Shown here piece after piece: positions 7,353 to 16,993 of a stretch of 64,000 nt of DNA. A program made the translations under genes and the position numbers. The DNA is from GM7GCV1 sp965221105 (lineage in GTDB: Bacteria; Pseudomonadota; Gammaproteobacteria; Pseudomonadales; GM7GCV1). Every line of letters begins with the position of its first letter. The first letter of the stretch is position 1. The notes beneath the pieces are model-generated. The model had not been told where the DNA came from. It worked only from the letters and a program-made list of their open reading frames with translations, and did no database searches. The stretch is taken from assembly GCA_965221105.1 (NCBI GenBank), contig OZ244871.1, positions 248,001 to 312,000 on the forward strand, in the 5' to 3' direction.

Positions 7353-9446
7353 CTAGCCTTTCAGCGCCATGGTCAAAGTCATGTATTTATCGACAGCAAT
7401 CTTGAATTCTGGAGGTACAACAACGCTGTCGCCCATTCTCTCGATAAGCGCCGGCCCATCAATTGCATTTCCTGCTTTCAGCTGGCTTCCATCATAAACA
7501 GGTGTTCCCACAAAGCCTGAATCCTCAAAATACATTTTACGGCTGGTTCGAATCGCACCGCTGGCATCTCCAGCTTCTTCTTCGTATTTCGCAAACTGCA
7601 TGGGTTCGGTTGCACGTGTCGCAGTGACACGACACATATCAATTTCTATACCGCCGTCTTTGAACAATGAGCCTTCACCAAAGGTATTGGCATAACGCTC
7701 TTCAAAATTTTCACGAATGGTGACTTCATTGTCTGCAGTCAGCGCCCCACCAGGTACTTCCACCTCAACGGTATGCACCTGCTCGTGATAGTGCACCGTT
7801 ACTGTACGCTTCACGGCTATCTCTTCAACCGGAGTACCTTCCTCGGCAAACTGAGCCAGTACTTTTTGCTCCAGAACATTCAACTGTTCGGATAGCGCAC
7901 CCAGTTCTTCATCAGAAAACGGCGATCCAAGAGGGTGTGAAGCTTGGGCGCTATGGACTAATTGGCACGTTAACATCCCCTCTGCGGAAAAAACCGTAGA
8001 ATCAGCGGGAACGAGAATACTCTTGGCACCAATATCACGACCGTAAAATGCTGCATGAGTTGGGCCAGCACCACCGTATGCAACCAGTACACACTCACGA
8101 GGGTCAGTTCCTTGCTCAATGGTATTGCGGCGGATCAAGTCAGCCATGTGCGCATTGGTAATTCTTACCATCCCTACTGCTACTTCCTGGGCACTCATAC
8201 CAAGTTTTTTCCCTAAACTTGACAATGCCTCTTCAGCTTTATCAAGGTGAAGCTTCATCTTTCCACCAAGAAAATTATCCGGATCAAAGTAGCCCAGATA
8301 CAAATCCGCATCCGTAACCGTTGGCTCCGTACCACCTAAACCGTAACACGCAGGGCCAGGATTTGATCGTGCACTCTGAGGTCCTACTCGCAAGACCCCA
8401 CCGGCGTCTACCCAGCCAATACTTCCTCCACCAGCACCAATCGATCGGACCGCTACTTTAGGCAACCGGAAGCTATACTGCGAAACCACTGGTTCGGCCT
8501 CTAACGGAACCTCCCCATTGGAAATCAACCCAACTTCAAATGTTGTACCGCCAACATCGGTGCAGATCACGTTTGCTTCCTGGTAAAGCTTTGAAAGATA
8601 GTGACACCCCAGAATACCGCCAGTAGGGCCCGAGTCCAAGGTTACAATCGGACGCAAAGAAGCATCGGCAACCGATGTCAAACCATCACTTGCCTGCATT
8701 ACCAGCAATGGCCATTGCAATCCAGCTTCGCGCAACCTTTGATCCAACTCGTTAAGGTATCCAGATACCTGCGGCCCTACATAGGCATTCAACACTGTCG
8801 TCACTGTTCGCTCATACTCACCCAAAATGGGGGCTAGCTCGCTGGAAAAAGTACAAAAAACTCCTGGAGCATGCTCATCCAAAAGCTGCTTGATTCTCTG
8901 CTCATGCACATCGTTTGCAAATGACCACAACAAACTGACTGCTATTGACTCAACACCTTCAGCTAACAAAGCGTTTATCGCAGCAATGACACTCGCTTCA
9001 TCAAGTGGCGCAACAACCTCTCCTTCAACGTCAACGCGCTCGTGGATTCCATGAATCAATTCCGGCAGCACCAGAGGCTCTGGCTTGTTCAGGCCAGAGA
9101 TTTTGATCATGTCCCTTTCTGCCAATCCTGCTGTCTTGGCAGAAACCTTTCCTATAATGATCGAGTCTTCGTGACCTCTGGTGGTAATCAGGCCGGTTTT
9201 TGCACCGCGTCTTGTGGTTACGGCGTTGGTTGCTACCGTTGTCCCATGCACAAATTGATCCGTTTTCGAAAGCAATTCATTCACTGATAAGCCCAGCTCC
9301 TTTGCGCTAATTTCGACCGCGTCGAAAACACCATTGTAAAGGCCTTCATAGGTTGTCAACGCTTTACTAATGGTCGTATGCCCTCTTTCATCAACGACGA
9401 CACAATCAGTAAATGTGCCCCCGATATCTACGCCAATTTGGTACAT
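7353..9446 (-). CDS. hyuA: Hydantoinase/oxoprolinase A-type subunit (HyuA / acetone carboxylase beta-like)
   Basis: A 697-residue full-length HyuA-family protein. The ASKHA-type ATPase motifs are present: N-terminal GVDIGGTFTDCVV, then CTDVGGTTFEVGLIS, and a glycine-rich SIGAGGGSIGWVD. The family includes ATP-dependent 5-oxoprolinase, N-methylhydantoinase, and the ATP-using subunits of acetone and acetophenone carboxylases. The companion at 11135-13348 is HyuB with a fused acetone-carboxylase-gamma-like domain, so a carboxylase-type reaction (ATP-dependent ketone carboxylation) is more likely than hydantoin hydrolysis. The two genes are separated by an LLM monooxygenase and an IS30 remnant. 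Confidence 0.9.
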   Translation of the reverse strand: MYQIGVDIGGTFTDCVVVDERGHTTISKALTTYEGLYNGVFDAVEISAKELGLSVNELLSKTDQFVHGTTVATNAVTTRRGAKTGLITTRGHEDSIIIGKVSAKTAGLAERDMIKISGLNKPEPLVLPELIHGIHERVDVEGEVVAPLDEASVIAAINALLAEGVESIAVSLLWSFANDVHEQRIKQLLDEHAPGVFCTFSSELAPILGEYERTVTTVLNAYVGPQVSGYLNELDQRLREAGLQWPLLVMQASDGLTSVADASLRPIVTLDSGPTGGILGCHYLSKLYQEANVICTDVGGTTFEVGLISNGEVPLEAEPVVSQYSFRLPKVAVRSIGAGGGSIGWVDAGGVLRVGPQSARSNPGPACYGLGGTEPTVTDADLYLGYFDPDNFLGGKMKLHLDKAEEALSSLGKKLGMSAQEVAVGMVRITNAHMADLIRRNTIEQGTDPRECVLVAYGGAGPTHAAFYGRDIGAKSILVPADSTVFSAEGMLTCQLVHSAQASHPLGSPFSDEELGALSEQLNVLEQKVLAQFAEEGTPVEEIAVKRTVTVHYHEQVHTVEVEVPGGALTADNEVTIRENFEERYANTFGEGSLFKDGGIEIDMCRVTATRATEPMQFAKYEEEAGDASGAIRTSRKMYFEDSGFVGTPVYDGSQLKAGNAIDGPALIERMGDSVVVPPEFKIAVDKYMTLTMALKG

Positions 9447-9639
9447 TGAGTACTCTCCAATGATCAGATTTATCTATACCGATTACTTATAACTTTCTAA
9501 GGTATCGTCTCATAATTTAAGCAGCCTATTTTTACTATGACATTTGGGCAACGATGCTTCACTTGAAACGTTTTCGGTGTAAGCTTTTTAGTGCATATGT
9601 GGGATCAACCAGGTTCCCCTAAGGCGCGTACGTTTTAGA

Positions 9640-9945
9640 CCCCGGCTTCCAGTCCCCGATCCGGCGCTTCTCCTCCACCACCGCAGGACGCTCCGAGATG
9701 TCCACCCGGCCAGGGATATGGCCGCGCCCGGCATGACGCCCCCCGCGCCAGTTCGGCTTCCTGCCACGGCGACGCAGGCACCGGTACAGGTCACCGCCCG
9801 CCCGACGATCCGCTCGTACAATGCTGATAAATCCACTCCGTCCCCGCCAGCACCAGCCCCTGCTGCCGAGAGCGGCCCGCGATCTGTTCCGGGCTCCATC
9901 CCTCACGCAGCCTGTCCTCAATCAAGCAGGCACGCGATACATCCG
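9640..9945 (-). pseudogene. IS30-family transposase fragment
   Basis: Two minus-strand frames join to give an IS30 middle region: IEDRLREGWSPEQIAGRSRQ and TEWIYQH in one frame, then LYRCLRRRGRKPNWRGG, GRGHIPGRVDISERP and RIGDWKP in the next. This matches the helix-turn-helix/DDE junction of IS30 transposases (typically HIPGRVDI-x-ERP, then RIGDWE). The fragment lacks the start, the DDE core and visible ends. It has replaced the last codons of the neighbouring LLM gene. Confidence 0.75.
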
Positions 9946-11022
9946 GTGTTGCACTTCTTCATTAGACTGGCACGGGGGGTCTATTTTAAATTTAGGCATC
10001 ACTTCTTGGCTAAAACGGGTCAGACACTGTCTGCCCTGCGCCGGAGTGATACCCTTTGGTGAAACCCAGATAAACGTCAGGTCACTTCCGATGTCCTGAG
10101 CCTTCTTGACTCCTTCAGTTACCTGTTGCGCATCACCAAAGAGAATAATGTCATTCTCAATCAATTCGTCGAGCGTCATTGCGCCGATGCGTTGATGCCG
10201 CTCAGGGTAGTCTTTGTAAGACTTATGAACGCCTTCTTTCTTCTCGGTCATCGCAATTTGCAGCCAATGCGAAAAAGCCTTGCTGTACACTTCGCCGGCT
10301 TCTTCACGCGCCTTAGCCTCTGTTTCTTCAATAAAGACGTGTCTCATCACGCAGAATAGTGGCTCGCTCAAAAACTCAGAGGCCTGGAAATTCTCCCTGT
10401 AGGTATCGCCGAACTCTTTCATTTCTGCATTAGTTAAAAAGGCTGATACAAAGGGAATTCCGTTTTCACCCGCCCAGACCGCAGACTCCTTGCTCAAACC
10501 CGTAAACCAAATCGCCGGATAGGGTTTTTGCAACACAGGGGGTGAAATGTTTACCGGGCCATGACTATAGAATTGTCCTTCAACATGCTCGTTGGCTTCG
10601 CCTTTCCACATCTTGCGTAGCATTTCGTAAGACTCGATAAATCTCGGGCGACTTTCTCCCATTGGCACGTCAAAAGCCTTAAATTCCGCAGGGCCTATTC
10701 CACGACCAATTCCGGTCTGTACTCGACCGTTTGAAAGATGGTCCAGCATGGCGACTTCTTCAGCAAGCCTCACTGGATTATGGAACGGCAGTACATTAGT
10801 CATGTTGCCTAGCAAAATACGTTTAGTGCGCTGAGCGCCTGAGGCCAGGAGAAGGTTTGGCGATGGCGAAAACCGATGGTCGTTTCCATGGTGCTCGGCC
10901 AACCAATATGAGTGGTAGCCAAGCTCATCAGCCATCTCCATTTGCACCAGGTGCTCTTCATACACTTCGGCTACACTCATTTCGCCGATTGCATTTATCT
11001 CATCAAAAACTGCGAATTCCAT
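9922..11022 (-). CDS. LLM-class flavin-dependent oxidoreductase (luciferase-like monooxygenase)
   Basis: A 366-residue bacterial-luciferase-fold protein. The TIM-barrel landmarks YWLAEHHG, NVLPFHNPVRLAEEVAMLDHLSNGRV and GIGRGIGPAEF are typical of FMNH2- or F420-dependent LLM enzymes. With a flavin reductase in the same run, FMNH2-dependent oxygenation (for example Baeyer-Villiger or hydroxylation) is the likely role. The start ATG 11022 is preceded by GGTGGAG. The last eight or so residues derive from an inserted IS30 fragment, so the native C-terminus was replaced; the conserved domain appears intact. Confidence 0.9.
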   Translation of the reverse strand: MEFAVFDEINAIGEMSVAEVYEEHLVQMEMADELGYHSYWLAEHHGNDHRFSPSPNLLLASGAQRTKRILLGNMTNVLPFHNPVRLAEEVAMLDHLSNGRVQTGIGRGIGPAEFKAFDVPMGESRPRFIESYEMLRKMWKGEANEHVEGQFYSHGPVNISPPVLQKPYPAIWFTGLSKESAVWAGENGIPFVSAFLTNAEMKEFGDTYRENFQASEFLSEPLFCVMRHVFIEETEAKAREEAGEVYSKAFSHWLQIAMTEKKEGVHKSYKDYPERHQRIGAMTLDELIENDIILFGDAQQVTEGVKKAQDIGSDLTFIWVSPKGITPAQGRQCLTRFSQEVMPKFKIDPPCQSNEEVQHRMYRVPA

Positions 11023-11134
11023 AAATTACTCCACCTATAACAACTTAATCTGTAGAAATGGCAGCCCAATTACAAATTGCTGCCATCAGGTTCTACGCTG
11101 AACTCCTGCAAAAATAAATTTTTTGGACAGGGAC

Positions 11135-13348
11135 TTACAAAGGCGCTATTGACGTATCACCAAATACAACCTCGTTGAGGATTGGTTCACCTTTAATTTG
11201 AATATCCATCGCAACACAGGTGCCGCAACCGGGGCAGCAGAACTCTCTCAAAACCACTTCATCAACCAAACCCAGGGAATTGATCGGGCTGGCCGAGGTT
11301 ATTGGTAACTCTCTGTACAGGGCGCCATGTTTAAAGTCACTATCGTAGCCAGCAAACTGGTACTCGCACTCAGTACACCGCAATACCTTTTCGCCATCGA
11401 TCAGTGCTGCTTCTACCGTATCCCCGACCGGGTGAAGGGTATCTCCTCCTGAAGCTATTTTGTCTGAAATGGATTTGGCTGGCTTACCTTCGCTCATTCG
11501 CCGGGCACGGATCTCAGATCGCAACTGCTCTGTAGCAGGAGCATCATGGCCTTTTCCATTCATTACCACGCCATATATGGATTTGGCCGACTCCTTCGAA
11601 ACCAGCCCGCGACGAACATCCAGTTCGACACGTGCCGGTTCTCGTCGGATAGGATCGCCATAACCCCCGCCCGCTGTCTGCAAACAGATGTGGCAATCAC
11701 CGGTTTCAAGCTGCGTATAGTCTTTGGCCTGCATGACCTCTTCTTGACCCTGAATCTCATCGCTACTGCTGGGCACGAATCCGTTCTTCATTTGTTCAAA
11801 CACTCCAGAACCTCGTTTGATGATATTAAAGCCCACACTGGAAGGTGCGCCCCCTGCTATACCGTGACCTTCCGGTTGGCTCACGCTGTGGGCGAAAATA
11901 ATATCGTCTACGGGAATCGGGTTTTTATGCGGGGTCAATGCATATTCGATAGATACCCCACCTCGAAACCGACCTGCTCCTGCACTATCAATTCGTTGAC
12001 GGCGGTACAGCTGCATCACTGGATAGCGGCTTTCCGAGGTCTCTACGTTAGGTGTACCACTCTTCATGGATTGCATGAAACCACCGCTATCGATGCCGTC
12101 TGCGAAGGTACGGGCTCCGCCACCGCCACCGCATACATCCATCAGCACATCGGCAAATGGAAGGCCATCGCGACCTAGACCAGCCACGACCTCCCCATTG
12201 ATGCTGGGCTGCCAAGAAGCCTGTGCTTCACTGCAATAATCTTCATGGGAAAGCAGCATCTTGGCCAACACATTCCCCACGACATCTTGTGTAATCCAGG
12301 TTCCCATGACGGATGCCATGCTCACTGCGGCGGGGCTCTGCGCATTGTTTAGAGTGCCTTCTTCAGAAATTATCTCCACGACATTCCGCAGTGCACCAAT
12401 TGACCATGGCAGGTCGTAACAGAGAAATACAAGGCACGAAGTAAAACAGCCGCCTTCCATACCGCCGCGAGTACAGTTCACCGAACCAGGTACCTGGGGC
12501 GACGTCCCGCGAAAATCTACCGTGAGCTTATCGCCGCTCTTGGTAAGCCGACAGCACACCCTGTACAGTTTATTCTGAACACCGTCATGATCCATGTAAG
12601 CTTGTTCATACCAGCTGCCGTCAGGAATATCTTTCAAGCGCTGGCGCACAACACGCTCTACATAGCTGATAATTTCTTCCTGACACTGAATAAAATCGTC
12701 CCGCCCATAGTGCCCTATCAGGTCATGCACTCTGGCATGGGTTGAAGTTAACGCGGCAACGCGAGCACGCATATTTAAAGCATTTAATTCAGGCGTGCGC
12801 ACATTGCGCAATAGCATTTCCTCAAGATCTTCTCGTACTTTAAAATTCTCAACAAGTTTGATTCCTGGCACTAAAGGCGCTTCACCAAATCGATCCTGTG
12901 CGCCAACTACAAAACTACCCGGAACAGGGCTTCCAACGTCGGAGTCGTGCATAACAATGCCGGTCCAAGCCACCAGCTCTCCCTCCCAAAAAATGGGAGA
13001 TACCAGGATCGTATCGTTTGCATGCAGAGCCCCAGACCATGGATCGTTGCTCGCGAACATATCTCCTTCGCGAATATCTTCAGGCGCCCACTTATCCAGA
13101 ACTCTGCGAACCATGAGCTCGATTGGCACAGCATTGGGCATAATGTACACGCCCGCAAATAGAGCCCTCCCATCATAGGTCAACAGACTGCAGTTAAAAT
13201 CATACGCTTCATAAACCACCGGCGACCCGGAGACCCGAGCAGCCATCATCGCCTGCTCATCATTAATTGCCCAAAGGCGGTGCCGCATCACCTCAAAGGT
13301 TACCGGGTCCATTGCTGCTTTTTCTGTCGCGGCTGCATCATTCATCAT
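11135..13348 (-). CDS. hyuB: HyuB-type subunit fused to an acetone-carboxylase-gamma-like zinc domain
   Basis: A 737-residue protein. Residues about 13-560 are a HyuB/acetone carboxylase alpha domain, with the metal-site stretch FASNDPWSGALHANDTIL and VMHDSDVG. Residues about 650-737 carry CTEC, then REFCCPGCGTCVAMD, closely resembling the small gamma subunit of acetone carboxylase (AcxC), where Cys residues bind zinc. In characterised acetone carboxylases gamma is a separate protein. ATG 13348 follows GGTCAGG. It works presumably with HyuA at 7353-9446. The alternative function is hydantoinase/oxoprolinase activity, which would not explain the zinc domain. Confidence 0.88.
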   Translation of the reverse strand: MMNDAAATEKAAMDPVTFEVMRHRLWAINDEQAMMAARVSGSPVVYEAYDFNCSLLTYDGRALFAGVYIMPNAVPIELMVRRVLDKWAPEDIREGDMFASNDPWSGALHANDTILVSPIFWEGELVAWTGIVMHDSDVGSPVPGSFVVGAQDRFGEAPLVPGIKLVENFKVREDLEEMLLRNVRTPELNALNMRARVAALTSTHARVHDLIGHYGRDDFIQCQEEIISYVERVVRQRLKDIPDGSWYEQAYMDHDGVQNKLYRVCCRLTKSGDKLTVDFRGTSPQVPGSVNCTRGGMEGGCFTSCLVFLCYDLPWSIGALRNVVEIISEEGTLNNAQSPAAVSMASVMGTWITQDVVGNVLAKMLLSHEDYCSEAQASWQPSINGEVVAGLGRDGLPFADVLMDVCGGGGGARTFADGIDSGGFMQSMKSGTPNVETSESRYPVMQLYRRQRIDSAGAGRFRGGVSIEYALTPHKNPIPVDDIIFAHSVSQPEGHGIAGGAPSSVGFNIIKRGSGVFEQMKNGFVPSSSDEIQGQEEVMQAKDYTQLETGDCHICLQTAGGGYGDPIRREPARVELDVRRGLVSKESAKSIYGVVMNGKGHDAPATEQLRSEIRARRMSEGKPAKSISDKIASGGDTLHPVGDTVEAALIDGEKVLRCTECEYQFAGYDSDFKHGALYRELPITSASPINSLGLVDEVVLREFCCPGCGTCVAMDIQIKGEPILNEVVFGDTSIAPL

Positions 13349-13510
13349 GTCCTGACCTCACACAGTCTATCGTCACAATTACGTTCACAACGTACCATTC
13401 TTTCGCGTTCATTGTCGGACAGCAACCTTTACACTCTATGCTGTTGCGAAAACTACAACGGGCCTGCTCAAATTCAGCAGACACTCACTTGGTAGCGTGA
13501 CTAGACTAGA

Positions 13511-14269
13511 CTAGAATCGACCCGACAGCAAACTCCCTGCATCTGGCACCCTGGCCTCCAGATCGAGCGCTCGCAACATCTTATAGGTTGTGCAGACTGC
13601 TGAAGAGACAACTGGCTTACCTATCTTATCTTCTATAATGTGCACAGCCTCAAAAGATGGCATCTGAACGCAGGCCGAAATAACAACTGCATCTGCTTCT
13701 CTTATATCCAGTTTCTCAGCAATCTCAATCAAGGCCAGCGGATCACGCGCACCAACTTCAAGATTATCAGGAATTTCCAAAGCGATACTGTCCACTACCT
13801 GGATACCTTCATGCTCTATGTATTCAATCACCACATCCGTCAGACTTCGCATATAAGGGGCAATGACCGCTATCTTTTTGGCACCTAATACATGCAAACC
13901 ATCGACCAGCGCTCCCGCGCTCGTAACAATAGGCGCAGGGCCATCATTCTCTTCTGCCACCATTCCCAGCTTTTTCTCTGACTCACGATGATACCCCAGT
14001 CCCGTAGACATAATTGCTACCAAACAGGCATAACCCATCACATCCATACGCGCATCGGCCAACTCAGCCGCACAACGCAGACTTTCTTTGTCCATAGCTG
14101 CAAGCTCTTCCTTAGTCACCTTTTTCATTCGCATTCGGCTGGAGTGAAAGGTAAAACGCTCGGGAAGAATTTCCTCGCGACGGCGGAACATCATGGGTAT
14201 TTCAGTTTCCATCGTCGTGTTGGAACTTGGCACAATTTGTCCGACACGAATATATCGAGCTGATGACAT
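13511..14269 (-). CDS. Maleate isomerase-like / Asp-Glu racemase family protein
   Basis: A 252-residue member of the Asp/Glu racemase fold. The opening GQIVPSSNTTMETEIP is the substrate-binding motif of maleate cis-trans isomerases. Two Cys are placed as expected for catalysis, one in MGYACLVA (about residue 82) and one in VISACVQMPSFEA (about residue 195). Maleate isomerase acts late in some aromatic ring cleavage routes (nicotinate, gentisate). Arylmalonate decarboxylase and related racemases are alternatives. The placement between HyuB and the VOC protein supports a role in the same pathway. Confidence 0.85.
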   Translation of the reverse strand: MSSARYIRVGQIVPSSNTTMETEIPMMFRRREEILPERFTFHSSRMRMKKVTKEELAAMDKESLRCAAELADARMDVMGYACLVAIMSTGLGYHRESEKKLGMVAEENDGPAPIVTSAGALVDGLHVLGAKKIAVIAPYMRSLTDVVIEYIEHEGIQVVDSIALEIPDNLEVGARDPLALIEIAEKLDIREADAVVISACVQMPSFEAVHIIEDKIGKPVVSSAVCTTYKMLRALDLEARVPDAGSLLSGRF

Positions 14270-14316
14270 AAAACCCTGTCCTGTATCAATCTATATTTGG
14301 TAACCCAGGTTTTGGT

Positions 14317-14547
14317 TCACTCAAGACGGAATACTCTGTCGGAATGCTCCACCAAGTCACCATCAATGCCAGCTATTGGAAATCCAAACCAGGTTGCGTC
14401 GATCATATCTTCTCGAACAATTTCGATCGGTTCTTCACTTGAATAACACAAATATCCGCTCTTTTTCTCACAAGGCAGATTTTTCGTATCGAGCGATTCG
14501 GCGATCTGCCTGAATTCAGGTACGTCTAAAACAAATAACCTTGGCAT
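14317..14547 (-). CDS. Small conserved-looking protein of unknown function
   Basis: A 76-residue acidic protein starting MPRLFVLDVPEFRQIAES, preceded by GGGAG. I do not recognise the family. It is tightly packed between the VOC protein and the maleate-isomerase-like gene, on the same strand with short gaps, so it is probably translated and belongs to the pathway, perhaps as an accessory subunit. That role is inference from position only. Confidence 0.55.
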   Translation of the reverse strand: MPRLFVLDVPEFRQIAESLDTKNLPCEKKSGYLCYSSEEPIEIVREDMIDATWFGFPIAGIDGDLVEHSDRVFRLE

Positions 14548-14570
14548 ATCGAGAACTCCCAACCCTTTAC

Positions 14571-15185
14571 TCAGTTCTGATCAAAAACACGCTCTTGGAC
14601 TAATTCCGCCTTTCGACGCCACATATCTGCAATTGTGCGTCCATCGGGATTATCATTACCAAAGGTCTCAACCATCGCTTGAACAGTCATATTTCCATCC
14701 AGCACATCAATGGGTTCTAGTGGACGACTCTGACAAGCAACCTCCAGGTTGTAGCCGTTGGGATCTTTGAAATACAGTGAATCCAGGGTCTCGTGCTTTA
14801 CGACTTCTGTGACCTTCACCCCGGCTTCACGAAACCGCTTTTCCCATTTTTCAAGCTCCTGCGGTGACTCAACGTTCCATGCCGTGTGTCGCGCCAAACC
14901 CAGGTAACCTTTAAGCATGGTGAACTCTTCCCTTCGCTCAGTTCCAATATAGTAAAAAAATGCAATCGCACTGTTATCACCGGCCTCGAAAAAGAAGTGC
15001 AGAAAATCCGGGTGTCGCTCAGCTGCGCTGCGACCCCAACCTGTTGCAGATATTGCGTGTGGAATCTTAAGACCCATGATATCTCGATAAAACTCAACGG
15101 TATCTTTTGGGCACCAGGTAGGAAAAGCTGTATGGTGAACACCTGCCAATTTAGGCATATCAGTCAGCACCGAAGTAATAGTCAT
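14571..15185 (-). CDS. VOC-superfamily (extradiol dioxygenase-like) protein
   Basis: The 204-residue product starts MTITSVLTDMPKLAGVHHTAF, with GGGAG upstream; a longer frame is open but unsupported. The betaalphabetabetabeta modules of the vicinal-oxygen-chelate fold are seen, with candidate metal ligands His in GVHHTAF, His in LARHTAWNV and Glu in NGYNLEVACQ. Members are extradiol ring-cleaving dioxygenases, glyoxalases or epimerases. Given the arylating ligase next door, ring cleavage is plausible. A single-domain architecture also fits non-dioxygenase VOC enzymes. Confidence 0.8.
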   Translation of the reverse strand: MTITSVLTDMPKLAGVHHTAFPTWCPKDTVEFYRDIMGLKIPHAISATGWGRSAAERHPDFLHFFFEAGDNSAIAFFYYIGTERREEFTMLKGYLGLARHTAWNVESPQELEKWEKRFREAGVKVTEVVKHETLDSLYFKDPNGYNLEVACQSRPLEPIDVLDGNMTVQAMVETFGNDNPDGRTIADMWRRKAELVQERVFDQN

Positions 15186-15251
15186 AATGATTCTCCCAGT
15201 ATTTCTGTCGCAACTAAACGATGGAACATGTACACACTCATTCCCATTCAT

Positions 15252-16955
15252 TCACTTCTTGAGATAGGATGAGTCGATCTTACCCTCATCAACTAGCTTT
15301 TTGGTAACATCTTCTACCAAGAGCGCTTTAGATGTTTTTCCCAATTGAGTCACTGGGAAGGTGTCCACCAACTCAATTCTTTCTGGCCACTTGAATTTTG
15401 CTACTCCGAGGCCTTCAAGGAATTTGCCCAATTCGGGAACTGTCAGTCCACTGTCACTCTCAGCTGGGATGATATAGGCACATACTTTCTCGCCGTACTC
15501 ACGATCCGGCATGCCAACGCAAAACACTTCGCGGACATTGTCATGTCGAATAATCTCACGCTCCAGCTCTTCCGCATTTATTTTTTCCATTCCACGATCG
15601 ATGTTGTCCTTCAGTCGTCCTTCGAACGAATAATAGATAACTCCATCAATCTCATGAGCGCGCATCAAATCGCCAGACTTGTAGAAGCCCTGAGGAGAAA
15701 ATTTATCCGCGTTGTATTCTTCGGCCTTGTAATAGCCTCGAGTGGTGTAGGGGCCACGCGCCCAAAACTCCCCCGTTTCACCGACCGGTACTTCCTCACC
15801 CGTCGCAGGATTGACCAAACGCACTTCGTCAAACGGGCTTATTGGTCGTCCAATCATTTCCGTCCGCACTACTTCAGGGTCGTCTGTTTTAGTCCGCATG
15901 CAGAGGCCTTCAGCCATTCCAAAAATGTGGTTCGCTGGCAGCTTTAGACCCTCACTCACCAACTCACTCTCGCCCAGACTGACGAAATCGATTACTGATG
16001 AGAGGTCAAAATCATTTATTGTGCCACTCTCTATGGCCCTTACAATCAAGGGCAATGCAGCTCCCGAGTGAGTCACTTTTTCCCTTTCCATCATCCCGAG
16101 AAAATCTGATGTCTTATGGGACATCTGCACTACTACCGTCCCTCCAGTCAGGTGAATCGGTAGATTAAATTGAATCATCGCGGCATTATGAATCACCGGA
16201 AGTGGCCAATAACCAACCGAATCAGGTGAATAACCGGCACATTTTGCGTATGACTCTGAGTTGTGTATGTACTCGGCGTTAAACCGTGGAATAACTTTTG
16301 GAATGCCTGTCGTGCCTCCAGATAGCTGGAAAGCTACCACGTCTTCAGGACTTATGTGCAATTCCTCGATCATTGCACGGGCGTCCACCGCATCCATTGA
16401 ATCAATCAAAGAGTGCAGGTCGAGCACCACATCTTCTGATGATCCATTGTGCCGAGCAGCAACAATATGCTCAAGACTGGGAACCTTGGCCCTCATCTCT
16501 AATGCAAAAGCAATTGAATCAAATTTAGGTAAATCTGACTGCACAAAATGCGCTTTAGCCTCAGTGAAATCTGCAAGGAATCCTATTTCACGTTCTCGAT
16601 GCGCCGCTAGTGTGCAGACGGGAATGACGCCCGCTTTATAACTGCCATACAACAGATAAAAAATCTCCGCTACATTGCCAAGTTGAAATATCGCTCGATC
16701 ACCCGGCCGCAAACCTATCTTCAATAATGACCCAGCAACTTTATCCGTGAGCTCGTTAAGCTCTCTGTAACACAAGCGTACATCCGGGGTCACCAGCGCC
16801 ATATTGTTGGCAAAGCGATCTGCCGCCTCATACAGTGCCTGACCCAAAGTGATCTTTGGCAGGGCACCCTTTTCACGATACTCAGCAACGAGATCTACTG
16901 GCAGCGGCTCTACGCCAGGAAGAATACTTGACTGTGCCACACTCACGCCTGACAA
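15252..16955 (-). CDS. Aryl-acid adenylating enzyme (2,3-dihydroxybenzoate-AMP ligase-like)
   Basis: A 567-residue ANL-superfamily adenylate-forming enzyme. The ATP loop is LSGGTTGIPKVIPR, close to that of EntE/DhbE-type aryl-AMP ligases (LSGGTTGTPKLIPR). Later motifs are FGMAEGLCM, YKSGDLM and GRLKDNIDRGMEKINAEE, with a C-terminal Lys in LGKTSKALL. It should activate an aromatic or cyclic carboxylate, here probably to the CoA ester for degradation, since no siderophore synthesis genes are present. The listed start is TTG; two GTG codons four and six codons in are alternatives. Confidence 0.88.
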   Translation of the reverse strand: MSGVSVAQSSILPGVEPLPVDLVAEYREKGALPKITLGQALYEAADRFANNMALVTPDVRLCYRELNELTDKVAGSLLKIGLRPGDRAIFQLGNVAEIFYLLYGSYKAGVIPVCTLAAHREREIGFLADFTEAKAHFVQSDLPKFDSIAFALEMRAKVPSLEHIVAARHNGSSEDVVLDLHSLIDSMDAVDARAMIEELHISPEDVVAFQLSGGTTGIPKVIPRFNAEYIHNSESYAKCAGYSPDSVGYWPLPVIHNAAMIQFNLPIHLTGGTVVVQMSHKTSDFLGMMEREKVTHSGAALPLIVRAIESGTINDFDLSSVIDFVSLGESELVSEGLKLPANHIFGMAEGLCMRTKTDDPEVVRTEMIGRPISPFDEVRLVNPATGEEVPVGETGEFWARGPYTTRGYYKAEEYNADKFSPQGFYKSGDLMRAHEIDGVIYYSFEGRLKDNIDRGMEKINAEELEREIIRHDNVREVFCVGMPDREYGEKVCAYIIPAESDSGLTVPELGKFLEGLGVAKFKWPERIELVDTFPVTQLGKTSKALLVEDVTKKLVDEGKIDSSYLKK

Positions 16956-16993
16956 AACTCTATACCTAAATACCTGGAACTCACTGCTTAACC

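Noticed and set aside
10126..10359. Short plus-strand ORFs inside the LLM, HyuA and ligase genes
   Set aside because: Antisense to well-supported enzymes with clear motifs in the coding frame.
7353..13348. HyuA/HyuB as a simple hydantoinase for amino acid salvage
   Set aside because: The gamma-like zinc domain on HyuB and the catabolic neighbours fit a carboxylase-type enzyme better, and no hydantoin racemase or carbamoylase is nearby. Not fully excluded.
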